DNA from: an uncultured Caulobacteraceae bacterium
Lineage (GTDB): Bacteria > Pseudomonadota > Alphaproteobacteria > Caulobacterales > Caulobacteraceae
Reading direction: 5' to 3'
NCBI GenBank assembly: GCA_903872075.1
Contig: CAIQJF010000072.1
Location: forward strand, 1 to 64,000
Length of the DNA stretch: 64,000 bases
Part shown: one piece after another, positions 8,365-18,206 of the stretch
Numbering within the stretch: position 1 is the stretch's first letter
How the letters are laid out: each line of letters opens with the position of its first letter
The notes under the pieces: model-generated
The model's database searches: none
The model's input: only the letters and a program-made list of their open reading frames with translations
Told to the model about the DNA's origin: nothing
Translations under genes and position numbers: made by a program

Positions 8365-8404
8365 TGGACCGCAGCATACCCCCCGAAGAGAACATTACAA
8401 GAAC
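8365..8404 (-). promoter_or_regulatory. promoter with LexA (SOS) box for the VOC gene
   Basis: On the minus strand the sequence reads GTTC-TTGTAAT-GTTC (8404 to 8390), an exact match to the alphaproteobacterial LexA site GTTC-N7-GTTC. It overlaps a candidate -35, TTGTAA, followed after 16 bases by a -10-like TATGCT. The start codon of the VOC gene is at 8336. Box identity is seen directly; control by LexA is inferred. Confidence 0.6.
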
Positions 8405-8421
8405 ATTTGGCCTGATTGACC

Positions 8422-11400
8422 CTAGGGCCTGAAGGCGAGCGCCCGCGGCCCCAGCCGCGCCGCCTGGCCGACGATCCGCCAGGCGTTCTCGGCCCATTCG
8501 CAGACCAGGCGGCGAGTGTCGCGCGGGTCGATCATCTCCTCCATCTGGAAGCGGTTGAGCGGGCCGATGGGCCCCCGGGCGCTTTCGATGCGGGCGTTGA
8601 TCTCGGCGCGCAGGGCGGCGGGATCTGCGGCCTCGGCGAGCTGACGCTTGTAGGCGGCCTCAATGCCGCCCTCCGGCGGAATGCCGCCCACGTCCGCCGC
8701 CGGCCAGACCACCCGGGCGCTGCCGCGGGCCAGGGGCGTGGCGTAGTTGTTGCCGGCCACGCCGAAGCTGCGGCGCATCAGCACCGTGAACAGGGGAACA
8801 TTGATCTGGGCGAAGGCGATCATCCATTCGCCGCCCTTGCGGATGGTCCCAGCCATTTCGTGCTCGATGCCCACGGCGAAGCCGGGATTGTCGACCAGGT
8901 TCAGCACCGGCAGGTGGAAGAGATCGCATAGGTCCAGATGGCGCTTGAGCTTGTCGCAGCCCTTGGCGGTGAGCGCCCCGCCGTTGATGTGCCGGCTGTC
9001 GGAAGCGATCACCCCCATGGGATAGCCGCCGAAGCGCACGAAGCCGGTGATCTGATCCTCGCCCCACAACGGCCCGATCTCGAAGAACGAGCCCTTGTCG
9101 GCCATCAGGCGGATGCCGCGGCGCATGTCGAAGGTGGTGGTGCGCTTGCGCGGCACCAGGGTGAACAGCTCCTCCTCCCGCCGGTCGATGGGATCGGAGG
9201 GATCGGCGGGGAGCACCGGCGGCGCCTCAAAGACGCTGGAGGGCAGGTAGGAGAGGAAGCGCTTGGCCTGGGCCACGGCCTCCGCCTCGGTCTCGGCCAG
9301 ATTGTCCACCGAGCCGTTGCGGCAGTGGATGCGCCAGTCGCCGAGATCCTCCTTGGTGACCGCATAGCCCATGGCGTGGCTGACCACCGGCGGGCCGGCG
9401 ACGAACAGCTGGGCGATATCGCGCACCATCACCGAGAAGTGGCCCAGCACCGCCTTGGCCGCGCCGATGCCGACGACGCTGCCCAGCAGCAGATTGACCA
9501 CCGGCACGGTGGTGAGTTGCTCGGCATAGAGCGAGCTGCCCAGATGGCCGGGCAGGAAGGAGCCGCCGCCGCCCGCCACACGGGGCTTTCCGGCGGTGAT
9601 CGCGCCGCTGCTCTCCTGGGCCGAACTCTCCCCGCTCTTCTGCTGGGCCGGGACCATGGCGGCGACGCTGCCGCCGCCGGAGGAGCCGTCAAGCAGCCGG
9701 ATCGACGGGCATTTCAGCTCCAGCGACAGGCGATCGAGATAGCTGCTCTTGGCGCCGATGGCGCCGTCGGCGTGGCCGCCGCGGGAGGTGAAGTCGTCGG
9801 CGCAGACGATGCCGGTGCGCCCCTCCACCTTGCCCCAGCCGCCCACGTGATTAGCCGGGGTGAAGTCGGCCACGGCGCCGGTCTCGTCATAGGAGGCGAA
9901 GCCGGCCAGGCTGCCCACCTCGCGGAAGGAGCCCGCATCGAGCATCAGGTCGATGCGCTCGCGGCAGTCGAGCTTGCCGCGATTGCGCTGCCGCACCACC
10001 CCGGGATCCTTGGAGCCCGCCGCGAACCGGGCATGGGCGATGTCCTGCAGGGCCTTCACATCGGCCAGCAGCGGGGCCCAGGTGTCGGCGCCATGCGCGC
10101 GCGGGGTCCGGGCCGCGCCGCCGCGCGGGGTGACCGTTGCGACGATCTGGCCGGTCGCCACCTCGCCGCCCACGGCCAGGGGTAGCAGATCGCTCACCAC
10201 GCCGTCGCAGGGGGCGGTGACCGCCGTCTCCATCTTCATGGCGCTGACGATCATCAGGGCGTCGCCGGCGTTGACCGGATCGCCGACCTTCACGCTGATC
10301 TCCAGCACCGCGCCGGCCATGGGGCATTCGGCGCCTTCGTCGCCTGCGGCGACGTCGAGCGAGGCGGCCGCGAAGGCGCTCACCGCGGCCGCCGGGGCGC
10401 CGCGCCCGAGGGCGGCGGACTGCTGGTCGAACAGGGACAGGGAGCCCGAGACAACCGCGGCCTTGCCGCCCGCCGGCGTCAGGGCGGGAACCTCGGCGAT
10501 CAGGGTCGTGCGGGCGTCGCCGGCCCGGACGTCCGGATGGCTGAGAATGGCGCGAAGCTGGGCGAGATTGGTCGGCAGGCCGACGATGTGGAACTCATCC
10601 AGCGCCCTTAAGGTGCGATCCAGGGCCGAGGCCAGGGAGCCGGAGGAATTGGAGCCGCCGATCAGCTTGGCGAACATCGGATCGAACTGCGCCGGCGGGG
10701 CGTAGCCGAGATAGCCGCAGGAATCGACCCGCACCCCGGGGCCGGCGGGCTCGTGATAGGCGGTGAGGGTTCCCGCACCCTGGGCGACGATGCGGGCCTG
10801 AACCGCGAAGCCGCGCGGCGCGCCGACGGCGGCCTGGTCGGCGAGGCCGAGATCGGCCAGGCGCTCGCCCGCCGCCACGCGGAACTGCGCCTCCACCAGA
10901 TCGACCCCGGTGACCTGTTCGGTGACGGTGTGCTCGACCTGGATGCGCGGATTGCACTCGATGAAATAGTAGGACCCGGCCTCGGGATCGACGAGGAACT
11001 CGACCGTCCCTGCGTTCACATAGTCGGCGGCGTGGGCCAGCTTCAGGGCGTCGGCCAGAAGACGCGCGCGCAGCTCCGGCGCCAGGCCGGCCGAGGGGGC
11101 GATCTCCACCACCTTCTGGTTGCGCAGCTGCACCGAGCAGTCGCGCTCGTGCAGGTGGACCAGGGCCCCGTGGCTGTCGGCCAGGATCTGCACTTCGATA
11201 TGGCGTGGCCGGGCGATGAGCTTTTCGAGAAACAGGGCGCCGTCGCCGAAGGCCGCCTTGGCCTCGCCCCGGCAGCGCTCGAAGGCGGCGGCCAGGTCGT
11301 GGGCGTCGCCCACCGCCCGCATGCCGCGTCCGCCACCGCCGGCCGCGGCCTTGATCATCACCGGATAGCCGAGGCTCGCCGCCATGGCGGTCGCCTCCTC

Positions 11401-11853
11401 CGCTGTCGCCAGGGCGCGCGGGCTGCCGGGAACCACCGGTATGCCCTCGGCGCGGGCCAGGTCGCGGGCCTTGGTCTTGTCCCCGAACAGAGCCAGCGTG
11501 TCCGGGCGCGGGCCGATGAACGCCAGGCCCTCGGCGAGACAGCGGCGGGCGAATTCGGCGTTCTCGGCCAGGAAGCCGTATCCCGGATGCACGGCGTCGC
11601 AACCCGCGGCCTTGGCCACGGCGATCAGGCCCTCGATGTCCAGATAGGCGGCCACCGGATCGCCATGGGCGGCGGTGGTGGCGCCGATGACCTTGGCCTC
11701 GTCGGCGATGCGGGTGTGCAGCGACAGGGAATCGGCCGGCGCATAGACCGCCACCGACCTCACCCCCAGCCCCGCGGCCGCCCGGGCGATACGGATGGCG
11801 ATCTCGCCACGGTTGGCGATCAGGACCTTCTTGAACACGGCCGGCTCCCTCAT
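8422..11853 (-). CDS. single-chain biotin-dependent acyl-CoA carboxylase (BC-BCCP-CT)
   Basis: A 1143-aa multidomain carboxylase. Residues 1 to about 450 are biotin carboxylase (FKKVLIANRGEIAIRI at the start, AAAGGGGRGMR glycine loop, EMNPRIQVEHT-like segment ECNPRIQVEHTVTEQVTG). A biotinyl domain carries SAMKME with biotin-accepting Lys540. The remainder is a carboxyltransferase with GSSGGGS and the GVIASDSRHINGG and NLVDNPGFAVG segments. It carboxylates an acyl-CoA (acetyl-, propionyl- or related) using bicarbonate and ATP. The usual bacterial arrangement splits these domains over two or three chains. Start ATG at 11853 is chosen because MREPAVFKKVLIANRG aligns with biotin carboxylase N-termini; the frame runs open upstream. 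Acyl specificity unknown. Confidence 0.92.
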   Translation of the reverse strand: MREPAVFKKVLIANRGEIAIRIARAAAGLGVRSVAVYAPADSLSLHTRIADEAKVIGATTAAHGDPVAAYLDIEGLIAVAKAAGCDAVHPGYGFLAENAEFARRCLAEGLAFIGPRPDTLALFGDKTKARDLARAEGIPVVPGSPRALATAEEATAMAASLGYPVMIKAAAGGGGRGMRAVGDAHDLAAAFERCRGEAKAAFGDGALFLEKLIARPRHIEVQILADSHGALVHLHERDCSVQLRNQKVVEIAPSAGLAPELRARLLADALKLAHAADYVNAGTVEFLVDPEAGSYYFIECNPRIQVEHTVTEQVTGVDLVEAQFRVAAGERLADLGLADQAAVGAPRGFAVQARIVAQGAGTLTAYHEPAGPGVRVDSCGYLGYAPPAQFDPMFAKLIGGSNSSGSLASALDRTLRALDEFHIVGLPTNLAQLRAILSHPDVRAGDARTTLIAEVPALTPAGGKAAVVSGSLSLFDQQSAALGRGAPAAAVSAFAAASLDVAAGDEGAECPMAGAVLEISVKVGDPVNAGDALMIVSAMKMETAVTAPCDGVVSDLLPLAVGGEVATGQIVATVTPRGGAARTPRAHGADTWAPLLADVKALQDIAHARFAAGSKDPGVVRQRNRGKLDCRERIDLMLDAGSFREVGSLAGFASYDETGAVADFTPANHVGGWGKVEGRTGIVCADDFTSRGGHADGAIGAKSSYLDRLSLELKCPSIRLLDGSSGGGSVAAMVPAQQKSGESSAQESSGAITAGKPRVAGGGGSFLPGHLGSSLYAEQLTTVPVVNLLLGSVVGIGAAKAVLGHFSVMVRDIAQLFVAGPPVVSHAMGYAVTKEDLGDWRIHCRNGSVDNLAETEAEAVAQAKRFLSYLPSSVFEAPPVLPADPSDPIDRREEELFTLVPRKRTTTFDMRRGIRLMADKGSFFEIGPLWGEDQITGFVRFGGYPMGVIASDSRHINGGALTAKGCDKLKRHLDLCDLFHLPVLNLVDNPGFAVGIEHEMAGTIRKGGEWMIAFAQINVPLFTVLMRRSFGVAGNNYATPLARGSARVVWPAADVGGIPPEGGIEAAYKRQLAEAADPAALRAEINARIESARGPIGPLNRFQMEEMIDPRDTRRLVCEWAENAWRIVGQAARLGPRALAFRP

Positions 11854-12061
11854 ATTGTTTTGCCGATGACTGCACAGGTTACCCAGGGGCGCGTCAATGG
11901 CCGGCCTCCCGCGGGAATCCCGCGCCGCGCCTTGCCTTGGCGGGCCGCTTGGCCTATGAACCCGCCCTTCGTTTGAGCCGCCTGGCCAACAGGCATGCCA
12001 TGGCGGCTCGTAAATGCGACTCTCATAGAGGACGGCGTCCGTTGATCGGGGCCGATGCGAA

Positions 12062-12262
12062 ATGCCCAAACTGAAGACCAAGTCAGGCGCGAAGAAGCGC
12101 TTCAAACTGACCGCGACCGGAAAGATCAAGGCCGGCGTGGCGGGTAAACGGCACCGGCTGATCAGCCACAGCGCCAAATACATCCGCCAGAACCGGGGCA
12201 CCAAGGTGATGACCGCGTCCGACGCGAAGATCATCTCCCATTACCTGCCCTACGGCCTCTAA
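12062..12262 (+). CDS. rpmI: 50S ribosomal protein L35
   Basis: A 66-aa basic ribosomal protein with the characteristic [21 protein letters not shown] start and KHRL-like [12 protein letters not shown]. It binds 23S rRNA in the large subunit. It is first in rpmI-rplT, with pheS-pheT after the terminator. infC, often just upstream in other bacteria, is absent here; the upstream neighbour is the divergent acyl-CoA carboxylase 208 bases away. Confidence 0.98.
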   Translation: MPKLKTKSGAKKRFKLTATGKIKAGVAGKRHRLISHSAKYIRQNRGTKVMTASDAKIISHYLPYGL

Positions 12263-12285
12263 GACACACCGGAGCATAGAGACAC

Positions 12286-12642
12286 ATGGCTCGCGTCAAA
12301 CGGGGCGTTACCGCCCACGCCAAGCACAAGAAGGTTCTCGAGCAGGCCAAGGGCTTCTCGGGTCGCCGCAAGAACACCATCCGCACCGCCAAGGCGGCCG
12401 TGGACAGGGCCGGACAGTACGCCTACCGCGACCGCAAGGTCCGTAAGCGCGCGTTCCGGTCGCTGTGGATTCAGCGCATCAACGCCGCCGCCCGGGAAGA
12501 GGGCATGACCTATTCCCGATTTACCCACGGCCTCGAAGTGGCCGGGATCGATATCGACCGCAAGGTGCTCTCCGATATCGCGGGCAATGACCCGGCCGCC
12601 TTCAAGGCCATCGCCGACAAGGTTCGCGCCGCCCTGGGCTAA
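12286..12642 (+). CDS. rplT: 50S ribosomal protein L20
   Basis: A 118-aa ribosomal protein with the standard [18 protein letters not shown] start and the [20 protein letters not shown] motif. It is an early-assembly protein of the large subunit. It lies 23 bases after rpmI and is followed by a strong intrinsic terminator, so the two form one unit. Confidence 0.98.
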   Translation: MARVKRGVTAHAKHKKVLEQAKGFSGRRKNTIRTAKAAVDRAGQYAYRDRKVRKRAFRSLWIQRINAAAREEGMTYSRFTHGLEVAGIDIDRKVLSDIAGNDPAAFKAIADKVRAALG

Positions 12643-12680
12643 GGCCATCGGAGCAGTCCCCTGCTCCAGCGTCTTGACAG

Positions 12681-12713
12681 ACCCCCCGGCGGACTCCGCT
12701 CGGGGGGTTTTTC
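12681..12713 (+). terminator. rho-independent terminator after rplT
   Basis: A stem of ACCCCCCG (12681-12688) and CGGGGGGT (12701-12708) encloses a further GCGGA-CTCCGC inner hairpin and is followed by a run of five T. It lies about 40 bases after the rplT stop. It separates rpmI-rplT from pheS and may act as a partial attenuator if transcription continues into pheST. Confidence 0.9.
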
Positions 12714-12767
12714 GTTTGCGCCCCCCCTTCTCCCGAGGCCCCTCCCACGAGGAAGGAACTTTTCGCA

Positions 12768-13883
12768 GTGACCACCGATCTCGCCGGTCTGGAGACCGAG
12801 TTCCTCGGCCGCATCGCCGCCGCGCCCGACACCGCCGCTCTCGAAGCCGTTCGCCTGGACGCCCTGGGCAAATCCGGGGTCATCTCCGGCCTGCTCAAGT
12901 CGCTGGGCGGCATGACCCCGGATGAGCGCAAGGTTCAGGGCCCCGCCCTCAACGGCCTGCGCGACCGCGTGGCCACGGCCCTGGCCGACCGCAAGGCGGC
13001 CCTGGAATCCGCTGAGCTCGACGCGAAGCTGGCCGCCGGCCGGCTCGATCTCTCCCTGCCCGCCCCGCCGCGCCGCCGCGGCGCCGTCCACCCCACCATG
13101 CAGGTGATGGACGAGATGATCGCCATCTTCGCCGAGATGGGCTTCGCCCTGGCCGAGGGGCCGGACATCGAGGACGACTTCCACAACTTCACCGCGCTGA
13201 ACTTCCCGCCGAAACATCCGGCGCGGGAGATGCACGACACCTTCTTCCTCCGGCCCGGTCCGGACGGCTCCGCCAAGCTGCTGCGCACCCACACCAGCCC
13301 CGTGCAGGTGCGGACCATGCAGAAGACCAACACGCCGCCCGGCGCCTCCTGGATCGCCGCGGGGCAAAACCCGCCGATCAGGATCATCTCGCCCGGCCGC
13401 ACCTATCGGATGGACAGCGACGCCACCCACACGCCGATGTTCCACCAGATCGAGGGCCTGGTCATCGACCGCAACATCCACATGGGCCATCTGAAATGGA
13501 CCCTGGATCAGTTCATCGCCCGGTTCTTCGAACTGGAGAGCGTGGTCACCCGCTTCCGCCCGCACCACTTCCCCTTCACCGAACCCTCGGCGGAGATGGA
13601 CGTGCAGTGCGACACCTCCGGCGGCGAGGTGAAGATCGGTCAGGGCGCCGAATGGTCGGAGATCGTCGGCTGCGGCATGGTCCATCCCAATGTGCTGCGG
13701 AACTGCGGCATCGATCCGGACCAGTGGCAGGGCTTCGCCTTCGGCTTCGGCGTCGACCGCCTGGGCCGGCTGAAATACGGCATGCCGGACCTGCGCGACA
13801 TGTTCGCCTCCGACAACCGCTGGCTGGCGCACTACGGCTTCTCGGCCTTCGCCGCGCCGAACCCGGCCTCCGGCCTGAGCTGA
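12768..13883 (+). CDS. pheS: phenylalanyl-tRNA synthetase alpha subunit
   Basis: A 371-aa catalytic subunit that charges tRNA-Phe with phenylalanine as an alpha2-beta2 enzyme. Class II motif 2 is seen around [14 protein letters not shown] and motif 3 as [18 protein letters not shown]. The N-terminal coiled-coil tRNA-binding region is present. Start is GTG at 12768 with GAGGAAGGAAC upstream. pheT follows 13 bases after the stop. Confidence 0.98.
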   Translation: MTTDLAGLETEFLGRIAAAPDTAALEAVRLDALGKSGVISGLLKSLGGMTPDERKVQGPALNGLRDRVATALADRKAALESAELDAKLAAGRLDLSLPAPPRRRGAVHPTMQVMDEMIAIFAEMGFALAEGPDIEDDFHNFTALNFPPKHPAREMHDTFFLRPGPDGSAKLLRTHTSPVQVRTMQKTNTPPGASWIAAGQNPPIRIISPGRTYRMDSDATHTPMFHQIEGLVIDRNIHMGHLKWTLDQFIARFFELESVVTRFRPHHFPFTEPSAEMDVQCDTSGGEVKIGQGAEWSEIVGCGMVHPNVLRNCGIDPDQWQGFAFGFGVDRLGRLKYGMPDLRDMFASDNRWLAHYGFSAFAAPNPASGLS

Positions 13884-13896
13884 GGGAGAGACAGAC

Positions 13897-16275
13897 ATGA
13901 AATTCACCCTCTCCTGGCTCAAGGAACATCTCCACACCGAGGCCGGCGTGGCCGAGGTGGTGGCCGCCATGACCATGGCCGGCCTTGAGGTCGAGCACGT
14001 CGAAGACCCCGGCGCGAAACTGGCCGCCTTCTCGGTGGCGAAGATCGTCGAGGCGGTTCAGCACCCCAACGCCGACCGCCTTCGCGTCTGTCAGGTGGAC
14101 ACCAAGGACGGCCGCAAGGAGATCGTCTGCGGCGCCCCCAACGCCCGGGCGGGCCTCACCACCATCTACGCGCCGCTGGGAACCTATGTGCCGGGCTCGG
14201 GGATCACCCTGGAGCCGCGCGCGGTGCGGGGCGTGGTGTCCAACGGCATGCTTTGCTCGGCCGCCGAGCTTCAGACCGCCGAGGAATCGGACGGCATTCT
14301 GGAACTCGACGACGCCCTGGCGGTGGGAACCGGCGCCGCCGAGGCCCTGAGCCTGGAAGCGGTGATCGACTTCGAGGTGACGCCCAACCGGCCCGACTGG
14401 CTGGGCGTGGTGGGCATCGCCCGCGATCTGGCGGCCGCCAGCCTCGGCATCCTGAAGAACCCGGCCGTGGCCCCGACCCACGGCGCCTTCCCCTGCCCCA
14501 TCGAGATCCGCCTGACCGCGCCGGAGGCCTGCCCGGCCTTCGCCGGCCGGCTGATCCGGGGGGTAAAGAACGGCCCCTCGCCCGCCTGGCTACAGCAGAA
14601 GCTGAAGGCCGTGGGCCTGCGCCCGATCAACGCCCTGGTGGATGTGACCAACCTGATCACCTACGACCGGGCGCGGCCCCTCCATGTCTATGACGCCGCC
14701 ACGATCACCGGCGGATTCATCGAGGCGCGGCTGGGCCGCGAGAGCGAAGACGTCCCGGCCCTGGACGGCAAGACCTACGAGGTCACCCCCGAGACCTGCG
14801 TCATCGCCGACGGCTCCGGCGCCATCGGCCTGGGCGGCGTCATGGGCGGAACATCCACGGGCTGCTCCGAGGCCACAACTGACGTCTTCATCGAGAGCGC
14901 CTGGTTCGATCCGATCCGCACGGCCCAGACCGGCCGCGACACGGGCATCGCCTCCGACGCCCAGTACCGCTTCGCCCGCGGGGTCGATCCGGCATCGCTG
15001 GTTGCCGGCGTCGAACTGGCCACGCGGCTGATCCTGGAGCTGTGCGGCGGCGAGGCGTCCGAGGTGACCTTCGCCGGCCAGGCGCCGGCCAGCCGCGCGG
15101 CCGTGGCTTTCGATCCGGCCTATGTCCAGCGCTTGTCCGGTCTCGATCTCGGCGAGGACCGCATCTGGCGTATCCTCACCGACCTCGGCTTCGAACGTCA
15201 CGGCGATCTGGTGCAGCCGCCGTCCTGGCGTCCGGACGTGGACGGCAAGGCCGACCTGGTGGAGGAGATCGCCCGGATCGCCGGCTTCGACGCCCTGCCG
15301 GCCGAACCGCTTCCCGAGGCGCCCCGCGCCGTCGGCGGGGTGCTGACCACCCGGCAGAGCCGCATCCGCGCGGCCCGTCGCGCCCTGGCCGCGGCCGGCT
15401 ATCAGGAGACCATCATCTGGTCGTTCACCGCGCGCGCCACGGCGGCCATGTTCGGCGGCGGCGATGAGAGCCTCGTCCTGACCAACCCCATCGCCGCCGA
15501 CCTGGACTGCATGCGTCCCTCGGCCCTGCCCGGGCTGATCGAGGCGGTGGGCCGCAACGCCCGGCGCGGCTTCCCCGACTGCGCCCTGTTCGAGATCGGA
15601 CCGGTGTTCTCCGGCGACCAGCCGGGCGACCAGCGCACGGCCATCACCGCGGTGCTGGCGCCGCACGGCCCGCGCCGCTGGGACGGCGCGGCGGCGGAGG
15701 ACCTGTTCTCGCTGAAGGCCGATCTGATGGCCCTGCTCGATGAACTGGGCGCGCCGACCGCCAATCTGCAGGTCGCCCAGGAGGGCTCGCCCGCCTGGTG
15801 GCGGCCGGGACGGGCCGCGCGTCTGCAGCTTGGCCCCAAGGCCCAGATCGCGGCCTTCGGGGAGGTCCACCCCTCGGTGCTCAAGGCGCTCGATACGCCC
15901 GGCCCTGTCTACGCCTTCGAGATCTGGCTGGAGGCGATCCCTGAGCCGAAGAAGAAGGCGGTCAAGACCAAGCCGGCCCTGGCGCTCAGCCCGCTGATGC
16001 CGCTGAGCCGCGACTTCGCCTTCCTGGTCGACAAGTCCACGGCCGCCGCCGACGTGACCCGCGCCGTCCAAAGCGCCGATCGGGTCCTGATCAGCGGTGC
16101 GCGGGTGTTCGATGTCTATGAGGGCGCCGGCGTCCCCGAAGGCGCCAAGTCCGTGGCCGTGGAGGTGACCCTGCAGCCGCGCGACAAGACCTTGACCGAC
16201 GCCGAGATCGAGGCGGTGTCGGCGAAGATCGTGGCGGCCGCGGCCAAGTCGGCGGGCGCGAAGCTGCGGGGCTGA
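13897..16275 (+). CDS. pheT: phenylalanyl-tRNA synthetase beta subunit
   Basis: A 792-aa beta subunit of the same enzyme. In order it shows the N-terminal tRNA-binding (EMAP-like) domain, B3/B4 editing region, B5 domain, catalytic-like core ([10 protein letters not shown]), and a C-terminal anticodon-binding FDX-ACB domain ([13 protein letters not shown] onward). Start [12 protein letters not shown] is typical. It is co-transcribed with pheS. Confidence 0.98.
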   Translation: MKFTLSWLKEHLHTEAGVAEVVAAMTMAGLEVEHVEDPGAKLAAFSVAKIVEAVQHPNADRLRVCQVDTKDGRKEIVCGAPNARAGLTTIYAPLGTYVPGSGITLEPRAVRGVVSNGMLCSAAELQTAEESDGILELDDALAVGTGAAEALSLEAVIDFEVTPNRPDWLGVVGIARDLAAASLGILKNPAVAPTHGAFPCPIEIRLTAPEACPAFAGRLIRGVKNGPSPAWLQQKLKAVGLRPINALVDVTNLITYDRARPLHVYDAATITGGFIEARLGRESEDVPALDGKTYEVTPETCVIADGSGAIGLGGVMGGTSTGCSEATTDVFIESAWFDPIRTAQTGRDTGIASDAQYRFARGVDPASLVAGVELATRLILELCGGEASEVTFAGQAPASRAAVAFDPAYVQRLSGLDLGEDRIWRILTDLGFERHGDLVQPPSWRPDVDGKADLVEEIARIAGFDALPAEPLPEAPRAVGGVLTTRQSRIRAARRALAAAGYQETIIWSFTARATAAMFGGGDESLVLTNPIAADLDCMRPSALPGLIEAVGRNARRGFPDCALFEIGPVFSGDQPGDQRTAITAVLAPHGPRRWDGAAAEDLFSLKADLMALLDELGAPTANLQVAQEGSPAWWRPGRAARLQLGPKAQIAAFGEVHPSVLKALDTPGPVYAFEIWLEAIPEPKKKAVKTKPALALSPLMPLSRDFAFLVDKSTAAADVTRAVQSADRVLISGARVFDVYEGAGVPEGAKSVAVEVTLQPRDKTLTDAEIEAVSAKIVAAAAKSAGAKLRG

Positions 16276-16290
16276 CCCCCCGCGGCCCGG

Positions 16291-18180
16291 TTACAGCTTC
16301 GCGCAGATCGCCGCGTCGGACTTGGTGAACGCCGCGTCCGGCCCCAGGGTCTGACCGAGGATCTTGATACCGCCCGCACAGTCAGCGATCGCTTCCGCCC
16401 GGCGTCCGGCCTTGGCCAGGATCGTGGCCCGGTTGACCAGCAGGTCGCCATGGTTCGGGTGCAGCTTGCCATAGCTGACGTCGTAGTTGTGCTTGGCCTC
16501 GGCCAGGTCAGCGAGGGCTGCATCGACGCGGCCGCGATCGGATTCCACCAGGGCGAGATAAACCAGGGCGATGCCGATCTGATAATGCGGATGGCCGTAG
16601 GCCTTCTTCCAGATGGCGATGGCCTCCTGCAAAGCCCCGGCGGCGGCGGCGGGCCTGTGCTGGGCCTGGTAGATCTGCCCCTGCATGGATAGCGATTCCG
16701 CCAGGGTCGGATTGTCGGGATCGAGAACCGCCCGTTCGATCTCCAGCGACCGCGCGATGCTCTTCTCGGCGGCGGGCAGGCGGCCTGCGGCCAGCTCATT
16801 CAGGGCCAGGGAATACCAGGCCAGGCCGGTGCGCAGATGCCGGTCGCCAAGCGCGCCCCGGTACATGGCCAGGGCTGTGGACAGGGAACTCTCGGCGTCG
16901 TCGAACTGGCCGTCATCCGACTGCGACATGCCGCGGATGACATAGGCCTCGGCCACGTCGCGGACCGGCGCGCTGGGGGCCTGGCGGTAAAGGGTCAGAG
17001 CCCGGTCGAGTGAGGCGACCCCCCCCTTGGGGTTGCCGTTGGCGATCAGAATGCGGCCGCGAATCTCGGCGGCCAGGGCGCGGGTGGCGGGGAAGGAATC
17101 CGGCTTGGATCCGAGCATGCCTTCGGCCTGGACCACGGTGGCCATGGCGGCGTCCATCCGCCCCTCGTGCTGATAGCTGACCGCCAATTGAAGGAGGGCG
17201 TCGGCGCCCAGCGCCCCCGCCTTGCGGATCTGCGGCAGGGAGCCCAGCAGGGCCGCCTCGGACTCCTTCGTCAGCCCAAGGCCATTGTAGGCGCGCGCCA
17301 GAGTGGCGAGCAGGCGCGCCTGCACCAGCGGTTGGGCCGCCAGTTCGGTGTGGGCCCGCTCCGCCCCTCGGGCGAGGATGGTCAGGGCCGTGATGGTTTT
17401 CGGACTCTCCGTGGCCGGATTGCTCAGTTCGAACGTCCCGACCAGATAGTCCGACGCGGCCTGGGCCATCGCCGATTCCCGCTCGGCGATCTTGCGCTGG
17501 GCGTCCGCCTCGATGCGGCGCTCGTTGGCGTAGAAGGCGAGGCCGCCGGCCAAGACCATCCCGGCCATGGAACCGGTGGTCAGGGCGGCCATCCGGCGCA
17601 TGCGGCGCTGGGTCTCGCGCCGGACCAGGTCGTCGAACCTCAGGCCGGTGAGACCGGCGACCAGCTTGCGCACCACCCGCTCGCGACCGTCGTGGCGCAG
17701 ATCGGCGGCGATCGGCTCGGCCGGCGTATCGGAAAGCTCGCCGTCCGGCCCGATATGAAAGCGCAGGGCCTTTGGGAAGCACTCCTGATCCTCGTTCCCC
17801 GGCCGGTCCGAGGCGAAGGGCGAGCCGCCGACGATGAGACCGAGAACCCGGTCGTCGCCGTGCAGCCGCTTGAAGGCGAGAATTTCCTCATTGACCCAGC
17901 GCGAGGTGTTCGCCGCCGGCGAACAGATCACGATCAGAAACATGGAGTTCGTCAGGGCGGCGGTCAGTTCGGCTCCGAGATTTCCCGCGGCCGGCAGTTC
18001 ATCCTGATCGCGGAAGATCGGCGCCAGTCGCTTGGGAACATTCCCGACAGGTGTCTGGGTCCCCACGAGATTGCGCGGGATCGCATAGGTCTCAAGCCGG
18101 CGGTGCAGCCAGGCGACATGTTTGGCGTCCCGGTGGCTGTAGCTGATGAACGCGCGATAGCGCGGGATCTCACCCGCCAT
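16291..18180 (-). CDS. membrane-anchored TIR domain protein with TPR repeats
   Basis: A 629-aa protein. Residues about 6-125 form a TIR domain (YRAFISYSHRDAKHVAWLHRRL; RDQDELPAAGNLG; SRWVNEEI with candidate catalytic glutamates 98/99). A single membrane segment lies at about 198-217. The rest is a long helical region with TPR-like repeats (for example LARAYNGLGLTKESEAALLG and AEAYVIRGMSQSDDGQFDDA). Bacterial TIR domains often cleave NAD+; the TPRs would mediate protein contacts. The architecture places TIR in the cytosol and TPRs probably on the other side of the membrane. It stands alone between pheT and a PEP-CTERM gene, with no defence-island neighbours. Function unknown. Confidence 0.8.
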   Translation of the reverse strand: MAGEIPRYRAFISYSHRDAKHVAWLHRRLETYAIPRNLVGTQTPVGNVPKRLAPIFRDQDELPAAGNLGAELTAALTNSMFLIVICSPAANTSRWVNEEILAFKRLHGDDRVLGLIVGGSPFASDRPGNEDQECFPKALRFHIGPDGELSDTPAEPIAADLRHDGRERVVRKLVAGLTGLRFDDLVRRETQRRMRRMAALTTGSMAGMVLAGGLAFYANERRIEADAQRKIAERESAMAQAASDYLVGTFELSNPATESPKTITALTILARGAERAHTELAAQPLVQARLLATLARAYNGLGLTKESEAALLGSLPQIRKAGALGADALLQLAVSYQHEGRMDAAMATVVQAEGMLGSKPDSFPATRALAAEIRGRILIANGNPKGGVASLDRALTLYRQAPSAPVRDVAEAYVIRGMSQSDDGQFDDAESSLSTALAMYRGALGDRHLRTGLAWYSLALNELAAGRLPAAEKSIARSLEIERAVLDPDNPTLAESLSMQGQIYQAQHRPAAAAGALQEAIAIWKKAYGHPHYQIGIALVYLALVESDRGRVDAALADLAEAKHNYDVSYGKLHPNHGDLLVNRATILAKAGRRAEAIADCAGGIKILGQTLGPDAAFTKSDAAICAKL

Positions 18181-18206
18181 GGGCCGCCCGGCGCCCCATC
18201 AGGTGG

